Shown piece by piece: positions 9,838 through 21,718 of a DNA stretch of 64,000 bases. Positions within the stretch are counted from its first letter, which is position 1. Every line of letters begins with the position of its first letter. The stretch is from Sisyra terminalis (taxonomy: Eukaryota; Arthropoda; Insecta; Neuroptera; Sisyridae), in the NCBI GenBank assembly GCA_958496175.1, contig OY292275.1, forward strand, positions 27,567,001-27,631,000. Reading direction: 5' to 3'. Made by a program: the position numbers and the translations under genes. The notes under the pieces are model-generated. The model saw nothing but the letters and a program-made list of their open reading frames with translations, made no database searches and was not told where the DNA came from.

Positions 9838-11669
9838 ATATGGCAAACCAGTCACAATCCAGCTGACAAAAGGAGATATTACCGGCTGATGAGGGAAGTC
9901 AAAACCAAATTGAAAAAATTCCAACAGAGCTCTCTCCAGGGATACATAGAAGGACTAAACAGGTACAACAATTCAATATGGAAGCCAATAAAAGCAAAAA
10001 CTAAACCTGTTCAACCTAATCCCCCTATTAAAAAGGACTTGGCTTCTCCGGTCTGGTCAAGGAGCGACTCAGAAAAGGCTGATCTGTTCTTCAGCCACCT
10101 GACTAAGGTGTTTACTCCCAATGATGATACCATCAACCAAGAAATAATGAACGAATTAAACTTGCCTGATTTTCTGCCACAAAACCCTACCTTTTTTACG
10201 CCTAAAAATATAAAAAGCGCGGTTCAAAAACTCAACAACAAAAAGTCACCCGGAGTGGATCATATCAGTACCAAAATGCTAAAAGAGCTCCCACAAAAGG
10301 CAATTATGATGATGCTCTATTTATTCAATGCTATACTTCGACTACATCACTGGCCCGAAATATTAAAAATCGCTGAAGTAGTAATGGTTCTGAAACCAGG
10401 AAAAAATCCAAACATTGTGTCTTCGTACCGCCCAATAAGTCTTCTTCCAATTATTTTTAAGCTCCTTGAAAAGCTCATACCACGAAAAATCCTTCCCCTT
10501 TTAGAAGAAATTTCTAACCATCAATTTGGATTCAGGCAAGGCCATTCGACTATACAACAATGCCACAGAGTAGTCAACACCATAAACGAAGCTATGGAAA
10601 ATAAAAAGTACTGCCCTTCGGTCTTCCTAGACATAAGTCAGGCTTTCAATAAAGTTTGGCATGACGGTCTACTATACAAAACAAAAAGGTATGTGCCCGC
10701 ATATCACAAACTTTTATCATCTTATCTGCAAAACCGCCAATTCCGAACACGAGTAAATGACAAAACTTCTAGCTATTGCTAAATCAAATCTGACGTTCCT
10801 CAAGACAGTGTACTTAGTCCCATTCTTTACCTACTGTACACTGCCGAATTACCAACAACCACCAATACCTTTATTGGGACATTCGCTGATGATATAGTCA
10901 TAATGGCTAGCGATGAGTGGTTGCAGTAGCTCATCTCCAACACCACATCGCCCTAATTGAAGCTTGGACGGACCAGTGGAAAATAAAACTGAACGAGGTA
11001 AAAACGAAACTAGTCAACTTCACTCTCAGAAGAGGCAACTGCCCCGTTTACGTCAAGGGGTTGGGTATTTCAGAATCGAGTTCGGTGAAATATCTCGGAC
11101 TTTACCTCGACAAAAGATTCACCTGGAAAACCCATATAGCTAAAAAGAGAACCCAAACCATGCAAAGGTTCAAACAGCTATAATGGCTTATGGGAAAGAA
11201 ATACATAATGTCTTTGGAAAATAAACTGCTCCTATACAAGGTCATAATAGTTCCGATAGGGAGCTATGGGATTGAATTATAGGCGTGTGCCAGCAAATCA
11301 AGTACCAAAATGATTCAAAGATGTCAGTCAAAAATTTTACGAGCGATTGCGGATGCACCATGGTATGCCACCAACGATATGCTGCATAAAGACCTGCACA
11401 TATGTCCGATCCCAGAAATGGTCAAACAACGAAGTGAAGCTCACTTTATAAGACTGATGGAGCACACAAACCGTTAATGGGCCACTTCAAAATAACTCAA
11501 CCATTAAAAGACTGAAATAAAAAAAAACTCCATATGAGCTGACATCAAAGTATCAGGAAGATGTTCCACTGAGAACTTCTTCACCAAGTCATTTGGAGCT
11601 CAAGAGCTCCAGCCAAGACAATACATTAGCTCATAGTTTGTACTAACTAATTGCTAATATGAAAAAAAA
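9838..11669 (+). mobile_element. Jockey-like LINE, 5'-truncated, with poly(A) and TSD
   Basis: A reverse transcriptase region is followed by a short 3' UTR and an A8-9 tail at 11662-11669. A near-perfect 12-bp target duplication flanks it: ATATTCGGTTAG at 9826-9837 and ATATTTGGTTAG at 11670-11681. That fixes both ends: insertion by target-primed reverse transcription with 5' truncation, which removed ORF1 and the endonuclease. One mismatch between the duplications and several stops in the gene indicate an old insertion. Confidence 0.85.
9840..11480 (+). pseudogene. Jockey-like reverse transcriptase
   Basis: In order: NPADKRRYYRL and the helical linker, KNIKSAVQKLNNKKSPGVDH (RT motif 0/1), SSYRPISLLPIIFKLLEKL, HQFGFRQGHSTIQQC, FLDISQAFNKVWHDGLLYK (catalytic Asp), a stop at 10782, VPQDSVLSPILY, FADDIVIMAS (FADD in place of YADD, both Asp kept), then KTKLVNFTLRR and VKYLGLYLDKRFTWKTHI. 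The 297-residue first frame is broken by a stop; further stops and frame shifts lie near 10925 and 11183. It copied LINE RNA into DNA at the target; now dead. An RNase H domain is absent, as in Jockey. Confidence 0.85.
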
Positions 11670-11681
11670 ATATTTGGTTAG

Positions 11682-13228
11682 TTTTGGAACATTCTATTTT
11701 ACAGGAAAACTGTCCATAGTTTTAACCGATAAAAAAAGGTTTTTAGTTACATAAATTTTGTTTTTATTACATACGATTAGTAAAATACGTTATCATGAAA
11801 GAATTTGTAAAGCATTAAGTATGAAGAATAGAAATGAAAATGTATTAGGTATTTAATGTTGCCGGAGATGGATGAATTTTACAAGAGAAAAAGTTATCAA
11901 ATGAGAATTTTTGCAAAACATCGCTAGAGTGAATATAAAATTTAGCATAAACCGTATCATTTTATAATTAGAACATAACATTTTCTAAGCTTCCTAAATC
12001 AGCTTCACATTTGAGATACATATGTTTGTGAATATTACATGTACTTTTAATTTATACATTAAATGGTTAATCCAAGATAAGATGTACAAATGTTAAGCAA
12101 GATAAGATAATTTAACAAAATAAAAATAACAAGAAAAATTTTGTTTTACATTCAAATTTTTATTTTAAATACAAAAACTTCCAGAACAATTAATAATTTT
12201 TTTATAACATGAAAAGTAAGCTTAATATTTAAACACATTAATAACAATAAATAAAGTTCTGTATACGTGTGGTCATTGGATTGACCATATTTCAAAGAAC
12301 AAAACATTTTGTTTTGACATTTTTTGAGCGAAGCTTGTTGAATTAAGAATGGATCTCCTACAAATATTTTCATTGAACTTGGTAATTATTTCAAGGTAAT
12401 CGTGTCTTCGATAAATATATTTGCATACTAAAATATGTTATTAATACTTTAAAAAGGTCAAGAACTAATTTTCAATTAAACACCAAATTAGTATCCGTTA
12501 ATATTGTAACACATTATATGGAGTTGGTGTAGCCTTGTACATATACATTTATAAATAAAATTTGCACACACCTAATGATAATGAATAATTTTAACGTAGG
12601 TTTTTACTGAATAAACACATGCGTGGGTGAAATACGTTTGTATATTTATAAGAAGTTTTAATTTTCAGAATGAAAATTGTAGGTGATAATGTTCATAGAA
12701 TTTTCTTAGGATAATTTGTAAGGAAATGAAGTGTGTTATTTAGTTCCTACTTTTGAAGTTATTTAAAAAGTTTATGCAAAACAATTATATTAAAAAAAAA
12801 CTAATCCATTAATTGAAAATTTGTTAAAACCATCGCTCTCTATATTGATAGATCCGCAAAAGAAAAATCTAGATATCAGAATCAGAAAAATAAAAAGATT
12901 TAAGAATTTCCTAATAGGATATTTCATTTTAATACTTTGCCATTAATTTTGCTAATTACTTGGTATTCTCAAATTTCGCAGGTAACCTAAAGAATAAGGT
13001 ATTTTTCTTTAGATTTTAGTCACTGAAACACCACTGGTCATTTCATGATTGTCGGTTCACTTATATATTTATAATTGTTTACATTGGTTTGTAGTTTGGT
13101 TTTATATTTATCTTCGATGCGTTTTCATACTTGATTATGATTAGTTAAACTTATTTCGTCTTTTTAAAAGTCTTTGTTGTTGGAACCATTAGGATCCTGA
13201 GATTGTCGCATCATCCTTGATTTATAAA
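11682..13228. other. AT-rich interval without a recognised gene
   Basis: No frame on either strand resembles a known family. A weak match to repeat R (ACACATGCGTGGGTGAAATACG) is at 12614-12636. The only long frame (12152-12373, minus) has the composition of translated AT-rich DNA. Confidence 0.5.
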
Positions 13229-13540
13229 GCCGACCGCACACTGGAGCAAACAACCATCCTTGAATTCCCATTTGCCGTAACCAAAGTAGTTGATTTCGTT
13301 GTATTTCCATTAATTAATTAGTGAATTCTCCTCATCAGACAATATTTCGAATTAAACTTCAATACTAGAAGGGAGGGGAGAGGAAAATAGGACAGCTACG
13401 TAAAAACTTTCCAAAAATGGTAAGTACTGTTTGCACAGAAAAAATGCAGAGAAAATGAAGGCAAACAGCCATGATTGATTTGGTTGTAAATGTTTTGTCT
13501 TGCCTGCAAACATTTTGTTTGCTATTGTGTGCGACCGGGC
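13229..13540. mobile_element. MITE-like element with ~25-bp inverted ends
   Basis: The left end GCCGACCGCACAC...GCAAACAA and the reverse complement of the right end GCCCGGTCGCACAC...GCAAACAA pair over about 25 bases with one gap and several mismatches. TAA lies next to both ends (one base offset on the left), suggestive of a Harbinger-type target duplication. The 312-bp interior has no coding potential. Confidence 0.5.
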
Positions 13541-13756
13541 TAAGGTTGAATGATGTTTGAGGGTCCATATTCCCTGTATTTCAACTTGCTATCTCCATTG
13601 CGTTTCTGATATCCATTGTTTTTCCGAACCTGAGAGGGATCGAAGAAACCGTTCGCTTAGTATTCTTTTTTATTGGTTCGTATTTAATTTCTCGCACTAG
13701 GTCACGCAGATTATAATTCAGTTCTGTTTCAAAATTGGAGTTGGTAAGCTATAATT

Positions 13757-14090
13757 TTAATTTTGCACAGAATTGGTTGATAATTTCGTTTTCGTTTTGT
13801 GTACATTGTTTGAATTTATATCTTTCGACGATTTCACTTGGGATTGGTAGTGCTCTTTCATTGAATTCGTCAATGTAGTGTAGTCTGAGTTGGCGGGCAG
13901 GTTTGGTGTTACCAATGTTTTTAAGATGTCATAACTTTCTTTTTCTACGAAGGTATTAATGGGTTTACCTTTTATTTCGTGTTTTTTTTTTTTAATTCGC
14001 ATACTTGGTTCAATCTTGCGATCCATAACCCTCCAGTTTTCATTTATGATGAATGACTCGATGTGATCGATCATTTCGGCACTTGTATTG
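13757..14090 (-). pseudogene. Ty3/gypsy gag remnant
   Basis: The minus frame starts MIDHIESFIINENWR and continues to ESYDILKTLVTPNLPANSDY and LTNSMKEHYQSQ. That is the capsid signature of gypsy gag proteins (start: W..Y..RFE; end: Y..L..L..P..P....Y..L...+..H..P). Between the two a basic insertion replaces the usual middle helices. The knuckle and protease are missing. No LTR was found next to it. Confidence 0.6.
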
Positions 14091-14765
14091 GTTTTTCGTT
14101 GTTTTCGGCAAATATTGTTTTTATTTTCGTCGCTAACGTTTGTATTTATATTTTATAGTTTTTGCGCAACATTAAACTGCGGAGTTATTCACTACATGTA
14201 CACAAGGGTATTCCAAAAAAATAAAACTCCTTGTTTTTCAACGCCTTGGACTGTTTGAAATGATTAGACTGTTGTCAACACAATTGTAAATAAATTTTCA
14301 TGCACCTAGAATTACTGCACCCATGCCAAATTGCATCGAATGTCAATACTTATAAACAAAAGCGCACGGGAGGTTAACGTATTGCTGTGCTTTTTTATTG
14401 CTCATTTATTTTATAAGTAAACGTATTGTTTTCATTCAGTTAGTATTTCTGTAAAATTACGTAGTTCTAAATAGGAAATATTTGTAATAGGGAACGAAAA
14501 ACATCAAATTACCGATTTAAAACTTCTTTCAAATGGACAAGTGCTGGCAAGTTATATTTCTGTAACATTTGTGAAGTGAATTGAAGTGTTAATGAAAGCG
14601 CAAATCTTAGTACTCGTGAATGCATTGTTTATTGGGAAAAATCACGTATATCGATTAAATATTTATCTTACTCTGTTAAAAAATTAATATTCTTATATCA
14701 AAATTGGAAAGCTACAAAAAAAATAAAATAAAAAATTCACTCGGTTAATGTCCATTATTAGTTAA

Positions 14766-16860
14766 CTAGAGGACCCCTGTGCATTTGCACAAAATACTTT
14801 TTAATCATATATTTCTTTATAAACTAAGTTGTCTGTTACTGTAACATAATTTTCTATTCCCTGACGTGGTGTTTCTAAAACTTGAATTTTTAAAAAATCT
14901 GATGTCACAGTTCTAGAAAATGCGGAGTAAAGTTGACCATGTGTAAATCATGGCTCAGGAAGATACAATTCAACTTTTTCGAACGTTTGGCCTTGGGATT
15001 TATTTATTGAGATTGCATAAGAGAGACGAACTGGAAACTGATGTCGAACGAAGTTAAAAGGCACAGCTGTGTCTAATGTAATTTTAGGAATGAAATGTAT
15101 TGTTCCTGAATGTATTATTTCTACTTTTAATCAGTTGGTGCTTAAATCAAGAACTGCTAACCGTGTTTCATTACATAATCCATTTTTTATTACAAGTTTT
15201 CGCAGTAACTTATAGAAACCTTTTTTAATTTAAGGCAATAGGGCGGTAATCCTGATGAATTTATTGAGTTTAGATATTCCACTGGAAAATTAACTTGCAT
15301 GTTTTCATTATCAGAGCCAACATCGACCTTAACTGAATCGGTTGCATAATAACATATTTCATTTGAAATAAGTGTTTGAATTATCATTTATTAATCGAAC
15401 ATGCTCATTTTTTGGACACAAAATTGCATGTTTTGATATATATACAAATTCATTTTTCGTAAATGATGAACCAAAAACATCTGTAATAAGATCATCGAAA
15501 ACATAACCTGATGGTATTGGAATAGAGTATTATGATTTTTTAGCGTGTGACGTATCAAATCAATGTGAGGTATCTATCTTTTTAATAGTCGCGTTTATAA
15601 TTGACGCACGATTTCCTCTTCTAACAACAGATAACACTTGTCTAAAATCTCTTCCTAAAACCATTACCTTTCCACCAAACGGTTACTCATTTTTCATTAA
15701 ATTGCGAAATATTAAGTCCACAATTTCAAGTGCTATGTCTGAAGCCATTGGAGCTTCAACCCAAATTACACAATCAACAGATACTAAAAAGTCACGTTTT
15801 TTGCGAGTAAGTTGTGGAAACTTCACGGCATCCATGTTGAGAGGCAATGAAAACGCAGAGTGATATTTCATTCTTTTGGGTAAAAGAGTTGTCGCTATTC
15901 CTGTCCATGCAACACATAATACATTTCTATTTTCTGCATCAATTTTTTGAATTAACGCTCGGTATAAACATGTTTTTCCACTTCCACCAGGTCCATCTAA
16001 ATAAAAACATTTTAGAAAAACCCGATTATGTAAAGATGAAAATATCATTGATCCTGCACGTTCTGATTATTGTTGAGTAATACCCACAGATAAGGTTCAG
16101 TTGTTGGTATAATAGGAGGTCAATTTATGTTTTGCTTTAAGATTTCTGTTGCATTAGGAAGTGGTAAAATTAAGAATAAATCAAATCCTGCTTGCTCACA
16201 CTGCTCGTATAGTTGAAATTCGCAATGAGCCAAAGCTTCATTTTCCGTCATACCTTGATTAATAAAGTTTTCCAGAAGATTATTCTTAAAACCATTAAAA
16301 AGTTTAATAGGATCTGATGGATTGCTTTAATACAGTATAGTAACGAACAATGCTCACAACGATTTTGGCGACATAGAAGTGTTAGCTTCTGATAAGCAAT
16401 TATGCCACTCAACGCTATTATTACTTAAGCCTCGTGCCCTAGCTGCTTCTTTAAGCTTTGGGAATACACAATTATTAAAAGTTTTTAAAGTATCGAAAGA
16501 TGTAACCTCAGCATCCTTCAATTTAAGAAGTAGTAGTCGTAAATGATACAACTCAACATTTCTTGGAGAAACTTAAATTATTCTACCGATAGCGTTCTCC
16601 TCAAAATGTGAATTTGGAAAGCGTTTTTGCCCTTTATTATTTTTACATACGTAATGCATCGGAATATCCTGATACAATATGTTATGAGCGAAAAAATCTG
16701 TAGAATTGAATTCAAAAAATGCGATTAAAGTTGTGACTCTAACAAACTCCCTTCTTGCAGCATTTTCAATATTATCTTCGGTGAAAAATATTGATTGACC
16801 ATCATTGTAAATGAACAGGTAGTGTAACCACATTATGTAATTGGCCATGGATTGAAAGCT
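14766..16860 (-). mobile_element. Degraded autonomous-type Helitron with intact 3' end
   Basis: The minus strand ends with a perfect hairpin TGTGCAAATGCACA (14778-14791), eight bases, then CTAG (14766-14769) followed by T. That is the diagnostic Helitron 3' terminus. Upstream on the same strand are pieces of the Rep-helicase protein in the expected order. The 5' end is not recognised near 16.9 kb; the Rep half is gone, so the element is 5'-truncated. Its hairpin differs from those at 4002, 38285 and 44272, so it is another family. Confidence 0.75.
15190..16850 (-). pseudogene. Helitron Pif1-like helicase remnant
   Basis: Reading 5' to 3' on the minus strand: the region between Rep and helicase (FFTEDNIENAARREFVRVTT, then LRLLLLKLKDAEVTSFDTLK), the helicase Walker A (FYLDGPGGSGKTCLYRAL), AWTGIATTLLP, FSLPLNM, a damaged Walker B (IWVEAPM where Asp-Glu is expected), and near 15.2-15.4 kb VNFPVEYLNSINSSGLPP with the following LKLK. 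At least five frame breaks separate them. The protein would unwind DNA during rolling-circle transposition; the lost Walker B Asp and the missing Rep domain make it inactive. Confidence 0.75.
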
Positions 16861-17149
16861 CCTGTGTATGCCAAGCAGTTTCCTACGAACTAATATATCG
16901 ACAATTCAGGTATTGATTTATTTCATCGTTATTTAAATAACATTGCTTGTATTTTTAGCAGAATCAACCGAAATTCCAATTCTTGCGTAGTCTTGACCCT
17001 TTGTTATGTATTTGTGTATATACTTTATCGCTATGATTATTGAGCAAAAATATTTTAAATTTCGACCATAAAAAAACATTATACCGAAATTGAAAATTAT
17101 TTATTTTTAAATATTTTTAAAAAAATATAAGGACGTGATTGAAAATAAG

Positions 17150-18165
17150 AAAAGCGACAGTTCCACATTAAAAGACAAAATCAAAGTATGGAAAAATATA
17201 AAATCCGAATATAATGCTTCATTTGTAATTTCAAGCGAGGTAAGTAATTTGGCAATAAATATTTGTAATTCCTGAATCAAAAGAGTCTACAGATCCATGA
17301 AATTCAAAGAATTACAATAAATTACTTAAATTGCAGTAATTGTTAGCGAAAATTACTTACATTAATTTTTAATTATTTTAAAGAAATGTGAAACAATTAA
17401 AAAAATGCTGGAGTAATTTAAAAATGGGCCAAAGAGATGCTCTAACAACAGAAAGGTAAGCTCGCATGGCTACATGTGGAGGTCCTCCAATCCACGCTGT
17501 AGACATTGACCCCGAAATTGCAATAATTGCGCCAAATCTTACGGTAACAGCTCCAACGTTGTTTTCTTCTAACGTAGGAAGAGATGAAACCAAAAGTATG
17601 TTTTTCGTAAATTATGAGATTTTGGATAATATATTATATATATTATCTATTGTTTAACATTATAGATAATGTAATATGATGTATTATATTTCACAGCGAC
17701 TGAGATTACTGTTTCAGATGATGAAATTATTGAGGAGACACAAGTAAGCACAATTGAAAATACTACTAATAGTAATGAGTCCGATTTAAAGAATGCTGCA
17801 ATTTTTGTGACTGATATTGGTAAGACAAATAGTTTATGTTATATGATTACAAAAAAGCGTACTTTAAATTTATGTATATTTTAATATTTGTAATAAAAAC
17901 TTTAATGTAAAGTGTGTTATAATCAATTTATTTTTAGATTATAAGCCGAAAAGAAAAATGAAAAAGTTCGATAAATCAGAAATCAATGAAGAAAATGAAT
18001 TAAAATTAGAAAAAAATCGACAAATTATGAGTCAAGAACAAAAGTTAGCGGAGTTAAAATATCAGCATAAAATTGAAATACAGAAAATTGAAATATACCA
18101 TATTAATAAAAAAAAATCTTTAGAAATTCGGGCAGCAACTGCATTGGCAACTCTTGCTTAGTTAC
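17150..18165 (+). pseudogene. Harbinger Myb/SANT-like DNA-binding protein
   Basis: Three exon-like pieces on the plus strand: KDKIKVWKNIKSEYNASF; NVKQLKKCWSNLKMGQRDAL with GGPPIHAVDIDPEIAIIAPN; and a C-terminal charged helix (KSEINEENELKLEKNRQIMS and EQKLAELKYQHKIEIQKIEI). This is the Myb/SANT-like domain (KxxxWxxI..., QLKKxWxNLK), the TGGGPP-like linker and the coiled coil found in the second Harbinger protein and in related host proteins such as NAIF1. GT/AG-like breaks separate the pieces (introns near 17240-17385 and 17820-17937). It lies 0.7 kb upstream of, and parallel to, a Harbinger transposase, so the two were probably one element. Confidence 0.65.
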
Positions 18166-18261
18166 ATTTACAAGAAGCAAACAAAAATGAGGGATAAATA
18201 CACACAACAAACTTATATATTCTCTCTGTCATTATCATTAATTATATAGTATCAATAATAT

Positions 18262-18640
18262 AGATATGTGGATCCCAGGACATCAGGGGATTGAGAGAAA
18301 TGAGCTGACGAACGAAGCAGCTAAAGAAGCTACGAGGAGGGAGAGACCGTCGCAGGGAGGACTCAATTAGAGAGTGCCGTAAACGAAGTTAGGCAACATG
18401 GGATAATATATGGCAGAGCCATCCTCAAAAGTTGCAGAGGGTAAGAAAATCGGTGCTGGTTAGTCCTCCTCTGGGTACCCTGACTAGGAGAGAAAGTATG
18501 GTGTCCGTCAGGCTGAGAGTTGGTCATACCAAATAGACCCACTCTCACCTGATGGCCGGGGAATAGACGAAATTACTGAACTTTTCTGTTTATTTGAGTG
18601 AGATCCTGGATGGTTTAGATTCACAATTGAACCATATAAG
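18262..18640 (+). pseudogene. LINE RNase H and C-terminal remnant
   Basis: The frame reads MWIPGHQGIERNELTNEAAK, the last RNase H motif of R1/I/LOA-type LINEs (WxPGHxGIxGNExAD; here Asp is Asn, TNEAA). After a stop and frame change it continues RESMVSVRLRVGHTK, matching the LRxGH motif that precedes the CCHC end. It is inserted between the two Harbinger genes. A related piece is at 50960-51315 on the minus strand. Confidence 0.65.
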
Positions 18641-18990
18641 TTTGTCTAATGAATAATCGAAATTTTAAATTTAATAATAAAAAGACCATTATTCATGAAA
18701 CATTATTACCACTTAAGCACAGCTTATTCACTTCTGTATTCACAGTCATATAAGGCGGCCTTATTTATTTTAATAAGAACGTGCTACTGTCAAAAGTTAC
18801 GTAATAATTTCAAGTCATTTCCATTGTCTTAAGAAATTCCTGACATCTTTTTATTAGTACATTTTTTTAAAACTGTAACAAAAATGAGTATGGTTTTGTC
18901 GGAATTGAATGATATTAGTGATACTGAAGATAGCGATCTTGAAAATTATGGAGAGATTAATCCAAGACCTATTTGTAGACAATTGCGTGA

Positions 18991-19428
18991 TGTAACGCCA
19001 CCGTTATAATTAAAAGTTTATTAATATGCAGTTGCCGATTTTTGGGCCGTTTGATAGGGTTTGAATCTGCGGTGCGACGAGAAAAGAGGAGTGGGGTCAA
19101 AAGGCAGGCGGCGGTAAGAAGAAAATGAGCATGAGTGAAGTCACTTGGTTTTTTGGAAAAGTAGCAACGGTAGCTAACAAAAATAATTAACAGAAAAGGC
19201 TAACAATAACAATCAGTGGGTTAATAGTGACATAGTGTAGTTTAATTGTTGGTGGCGGGACGATACCAAAGGTAGGAAGAATTTAACTTCCTTTGTTATT
19301 TTAGAATATTATTTTCTAAATTGTACAGAATTGTTTTCTTTTATTTACATCGGAATAAATATTGTTTTTATTTTAAAATATTAGTGTTTCATTTATTAAA
19401 TAAACCCGAAGACAATTAATACGTTTCA
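18991..19428 (+). mobile_element. Solo LTR, family L1 (gypsy-type), copy 1
   Basis: A 438-bp unit starts TGTAACGCCACC and ends ATACGTTTCA (TG...CA), flanked by a perfect 4-bp duplication GTGA (18987-18990 and 19429-19432). A second copy of about 90% identity is at 50413-50850 with a different 4-bp duplication, proving it is a repeat with defined ends. Deleting it and one GTGA restores the Harbinger frame exactly. No internal region follows, so this is the product of LTR-LTR recombination. Strand is arbitrary. An AATAAA-type signal at 19353 supports the orientation given. Confidence 0.9.
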
Positions 19429-20022
19429 GTGACCAACAAAACCCTTTTGAGCCATATGATAATCTTGAATTTAAAAAACAATTTATATTCAACAAAGATT
19501 CTGTACGCTACGGTATTTTACCGGAAATTTATAACGGATTAGCTCGCCTCAATAATAGAGGTTTACCAATTTCTCCAGAAATACAATTGCTTGTATTTTT
19601 GAAATATTATACAACTGCAAGTTTTCAGGTAATGAGACTTCACTACAATTTTATACTCCTAAAATTTAGCATTCTTAACTGTAGGAATTGTGTAAAACAT
19701 TGTTGCAGTTACCAATGGGTGACTTAATGAAAATTTCGCAACCAACGGTTTCACGAGTAGTTTTTCGTGTTAGCTGTTTGATTGCCGTTATGATTAAGAA
19801 GTATATCAAATTCCCCAGAGGTAATACTCGAAATGAAAATCGACAAGTATTTAAAGAACTTGAAAACGGAAATGGAGCAATTGGCTTACCTGGAGTTGAT
19901 GGAGCTCTTGATTGTACGCATGTCAGACTAATATCAACTAGGTTGCACAATCTTAATAAAAATTATAGAAATAGAAAAAGGTATTTTTCCCTGAACGTGC
20001 AAAGTAAGTTAGGATTCATGGT

Positions 20023-21252
20023 ATGTTTTATATTTACAATATCATATCCACAAAGCAACATGGGTTTGTTACTGGTCGTTCAACAACCACCAACCTTTAT
20101 CTTTTCACCGGATACGTCCTGGACACAATGTACCAAGGACAGAGTACTCACACTATTTACCCTGACTTCTCAAAAGCGTTTGACATGGTAAACCATGAGA
20201 TCCTGATTAACAAGTTAAAACAACATAAAATAAAAGGCAAAGCTTTAGATTGGACGAGGTCGTACCTATCTAACAGACAATTGCAGGTTCGTGTGAACGG
20301 TTACATATCAGATGAATACAACGTTACCTCCGGCGTTCCACAAGGATCACATCTGGGTCCAATTCTATTTAACATTTTCATCAACGATATAGGAGAACGT
20401 TTCGAGCCAGAGTACTTACTATATGCTGACGACCTAAAAATATTCAGGAAAATTAGCAACGCAGAAGATATTAACACTCTCCAACGCGACGTAAACTTAC
20501 TTTATGAGTGGTGCGTGCTAAACAGATTAAATTTGAATAAGAGTAAATGTGTAGTACTATGTCTTTCTCGCCTCTCCAATCAGCCTCCAGCAACGTACTA
20601 TCTTGGTAATCATCAGGTATCAGAAGTCTCATCTGTCAAAGATCTAGGCGTCATTATAGAAAGCAGGCTGGATTTCACGAAACACATTGATAAAATAACA
20701 TCGCAAGCTTTTAAAACAATGGGATTTATTCTCAGGCCAGGCAAAGAATTTAAGGACGTATACACGATCATATACCTTTACAATACACTCGTTCGACCGA
20801 TCATTGAGTACTGTAGTGTTATATGGTCACCTTACACACAACTACTTGTTGATAGAGTGGAAAAAATCCAACGGAAGTTTTGCAAATTCATCTCATACTA
20901 TATGTTTACGCGAGGTTCTCATCTAGATACTGAAGATATATATAATTTGTTTAAAATAGACAGCCTAAGAAACCGTCGTTGTGTCGCAGATTTAACCTTT
21001 TTTTATAAAATAATACATGGTCTCATACAATCTCCTGAGATAAATAATCAATTTGAATTCATTAACCCTAGACCTGGGCTTAGGTCTCACAGAATGTTAA
21101 ACACCATGAAAACATCCAAAAATTATGTTCATCATGGCCCAAGAAACAGAATATCAAACCTAGTAAATGAATATGGCTCTATCATTAACTTCCACGAAGA
21201 ATCTATATCAAGCTTCAATAATAAACTCAAAGTAACAATTCTAAGAAATTAG
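20023..21252 (+). pseudogene. Non-LTR reverse transcriptase, C-terminal two-thirds
   Basis: The 409-residue frame is uninterrupted. It holds STKQHGFVTGRSTTTNL, YPDFSKAFDMVNHEIL with the first catalytic Asp, TSGVPQGSHLGPILFNIFIN, and YLLYADDLKIFRKI with the catalytic YADD, then LNLNKSKCVVLCLSRL and VKDLGVIIESRLDFTKHI, and the thumb region. The fingers motifs before QHGF and any endonuclease or ORF1 are missing. The first Met is within Harbinger intron sequence and is not a real start. Clade is uncertain: a CR1/Jockey-group RT without RNase H fits. Confidence 0.85.
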
Positions 21253-21555
21253 CACTATACATTAATATTGAGTCTCTGTATCTTCAAGCATCATAATTAT
21301 AATTTATACCATTACTATTATTGCTATGTCATCTCTAGAAATTTTGAATTAGATTATATTATCTGCTCTTTATTATATTTTTCTACTTTTTGTTCTGCCG
21401 ATTCTTGTATCTAGAGAGTGACTTACTTACCGTGTAATAATTGTATAATTAGACAATTAAGCAACTATGCAATTTATAAACATAAAGAAAAATTATTTTT
21501 TATAAATTATGTACACTGCCGATTGGCGTTCTTTTGTTAAATAAATAAATAAATA
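20030..21555 (+). mobile_element. LINE, 5'-truncated, with (AAAT)n tail
   Basis: A reverse transcriptase reading frame is followed by a 290-bp AT-rich 3' UTR and an (AAAT)n tail at 21539-21554. The left end lies within the middle of the RT, so the copy is strongly 5'-truncated, as usual for target-primed insertion. It sits in or beside an intron of the Harbinger transposase; no clear target duplication was found. The long open frame suggests it is among the youngest insertions here. Confidence 0.8.
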
Positions 21556-21718
21556 TTACTACAGAGTATATACGTATTCAATTAAGAAATAATAATGAAA
21601 TTTTACACGTATATTTGTATTTGGTAGGCTGTTGTTGGTCCCAAAATGGAATTCTTAGATATTGTCCTAGAATAGCCAGGTGGAGCACATGACAGTAGGA
21701 TCTTCCAAAATTCTTTTA

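Larger units (their letters stand above)
18884..21718 (+). pseudogene. PIF/Harbinger transposase, split by two insertions
   Basis: The gene starts MSMVLSELNDISDTEDSD, is cut by a solo LTR at 18991-19428, and resumes in the same frame FEPYDNLEFKKQFIFNKDSV. After a small intron (about 19629-19683, GT..AG) it reads QLPMGDLMKISQPTVSRVVF, the helix-turn-helix region, and GLPGVDGALDCTHVRL with the first catalytic Asp. A LINE interrupts at about 20030-21555, inside or next to an intron, and coding resumes AVVGPKMEFLDIV, a stop, PGGAHDSRIF with the second Asp. BEL/Pao sequence starts at 21719, so the last Glu and C-terminus are lost. HARBI1-like fold; cut-and-paste transposase. Confidence 0.85.
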
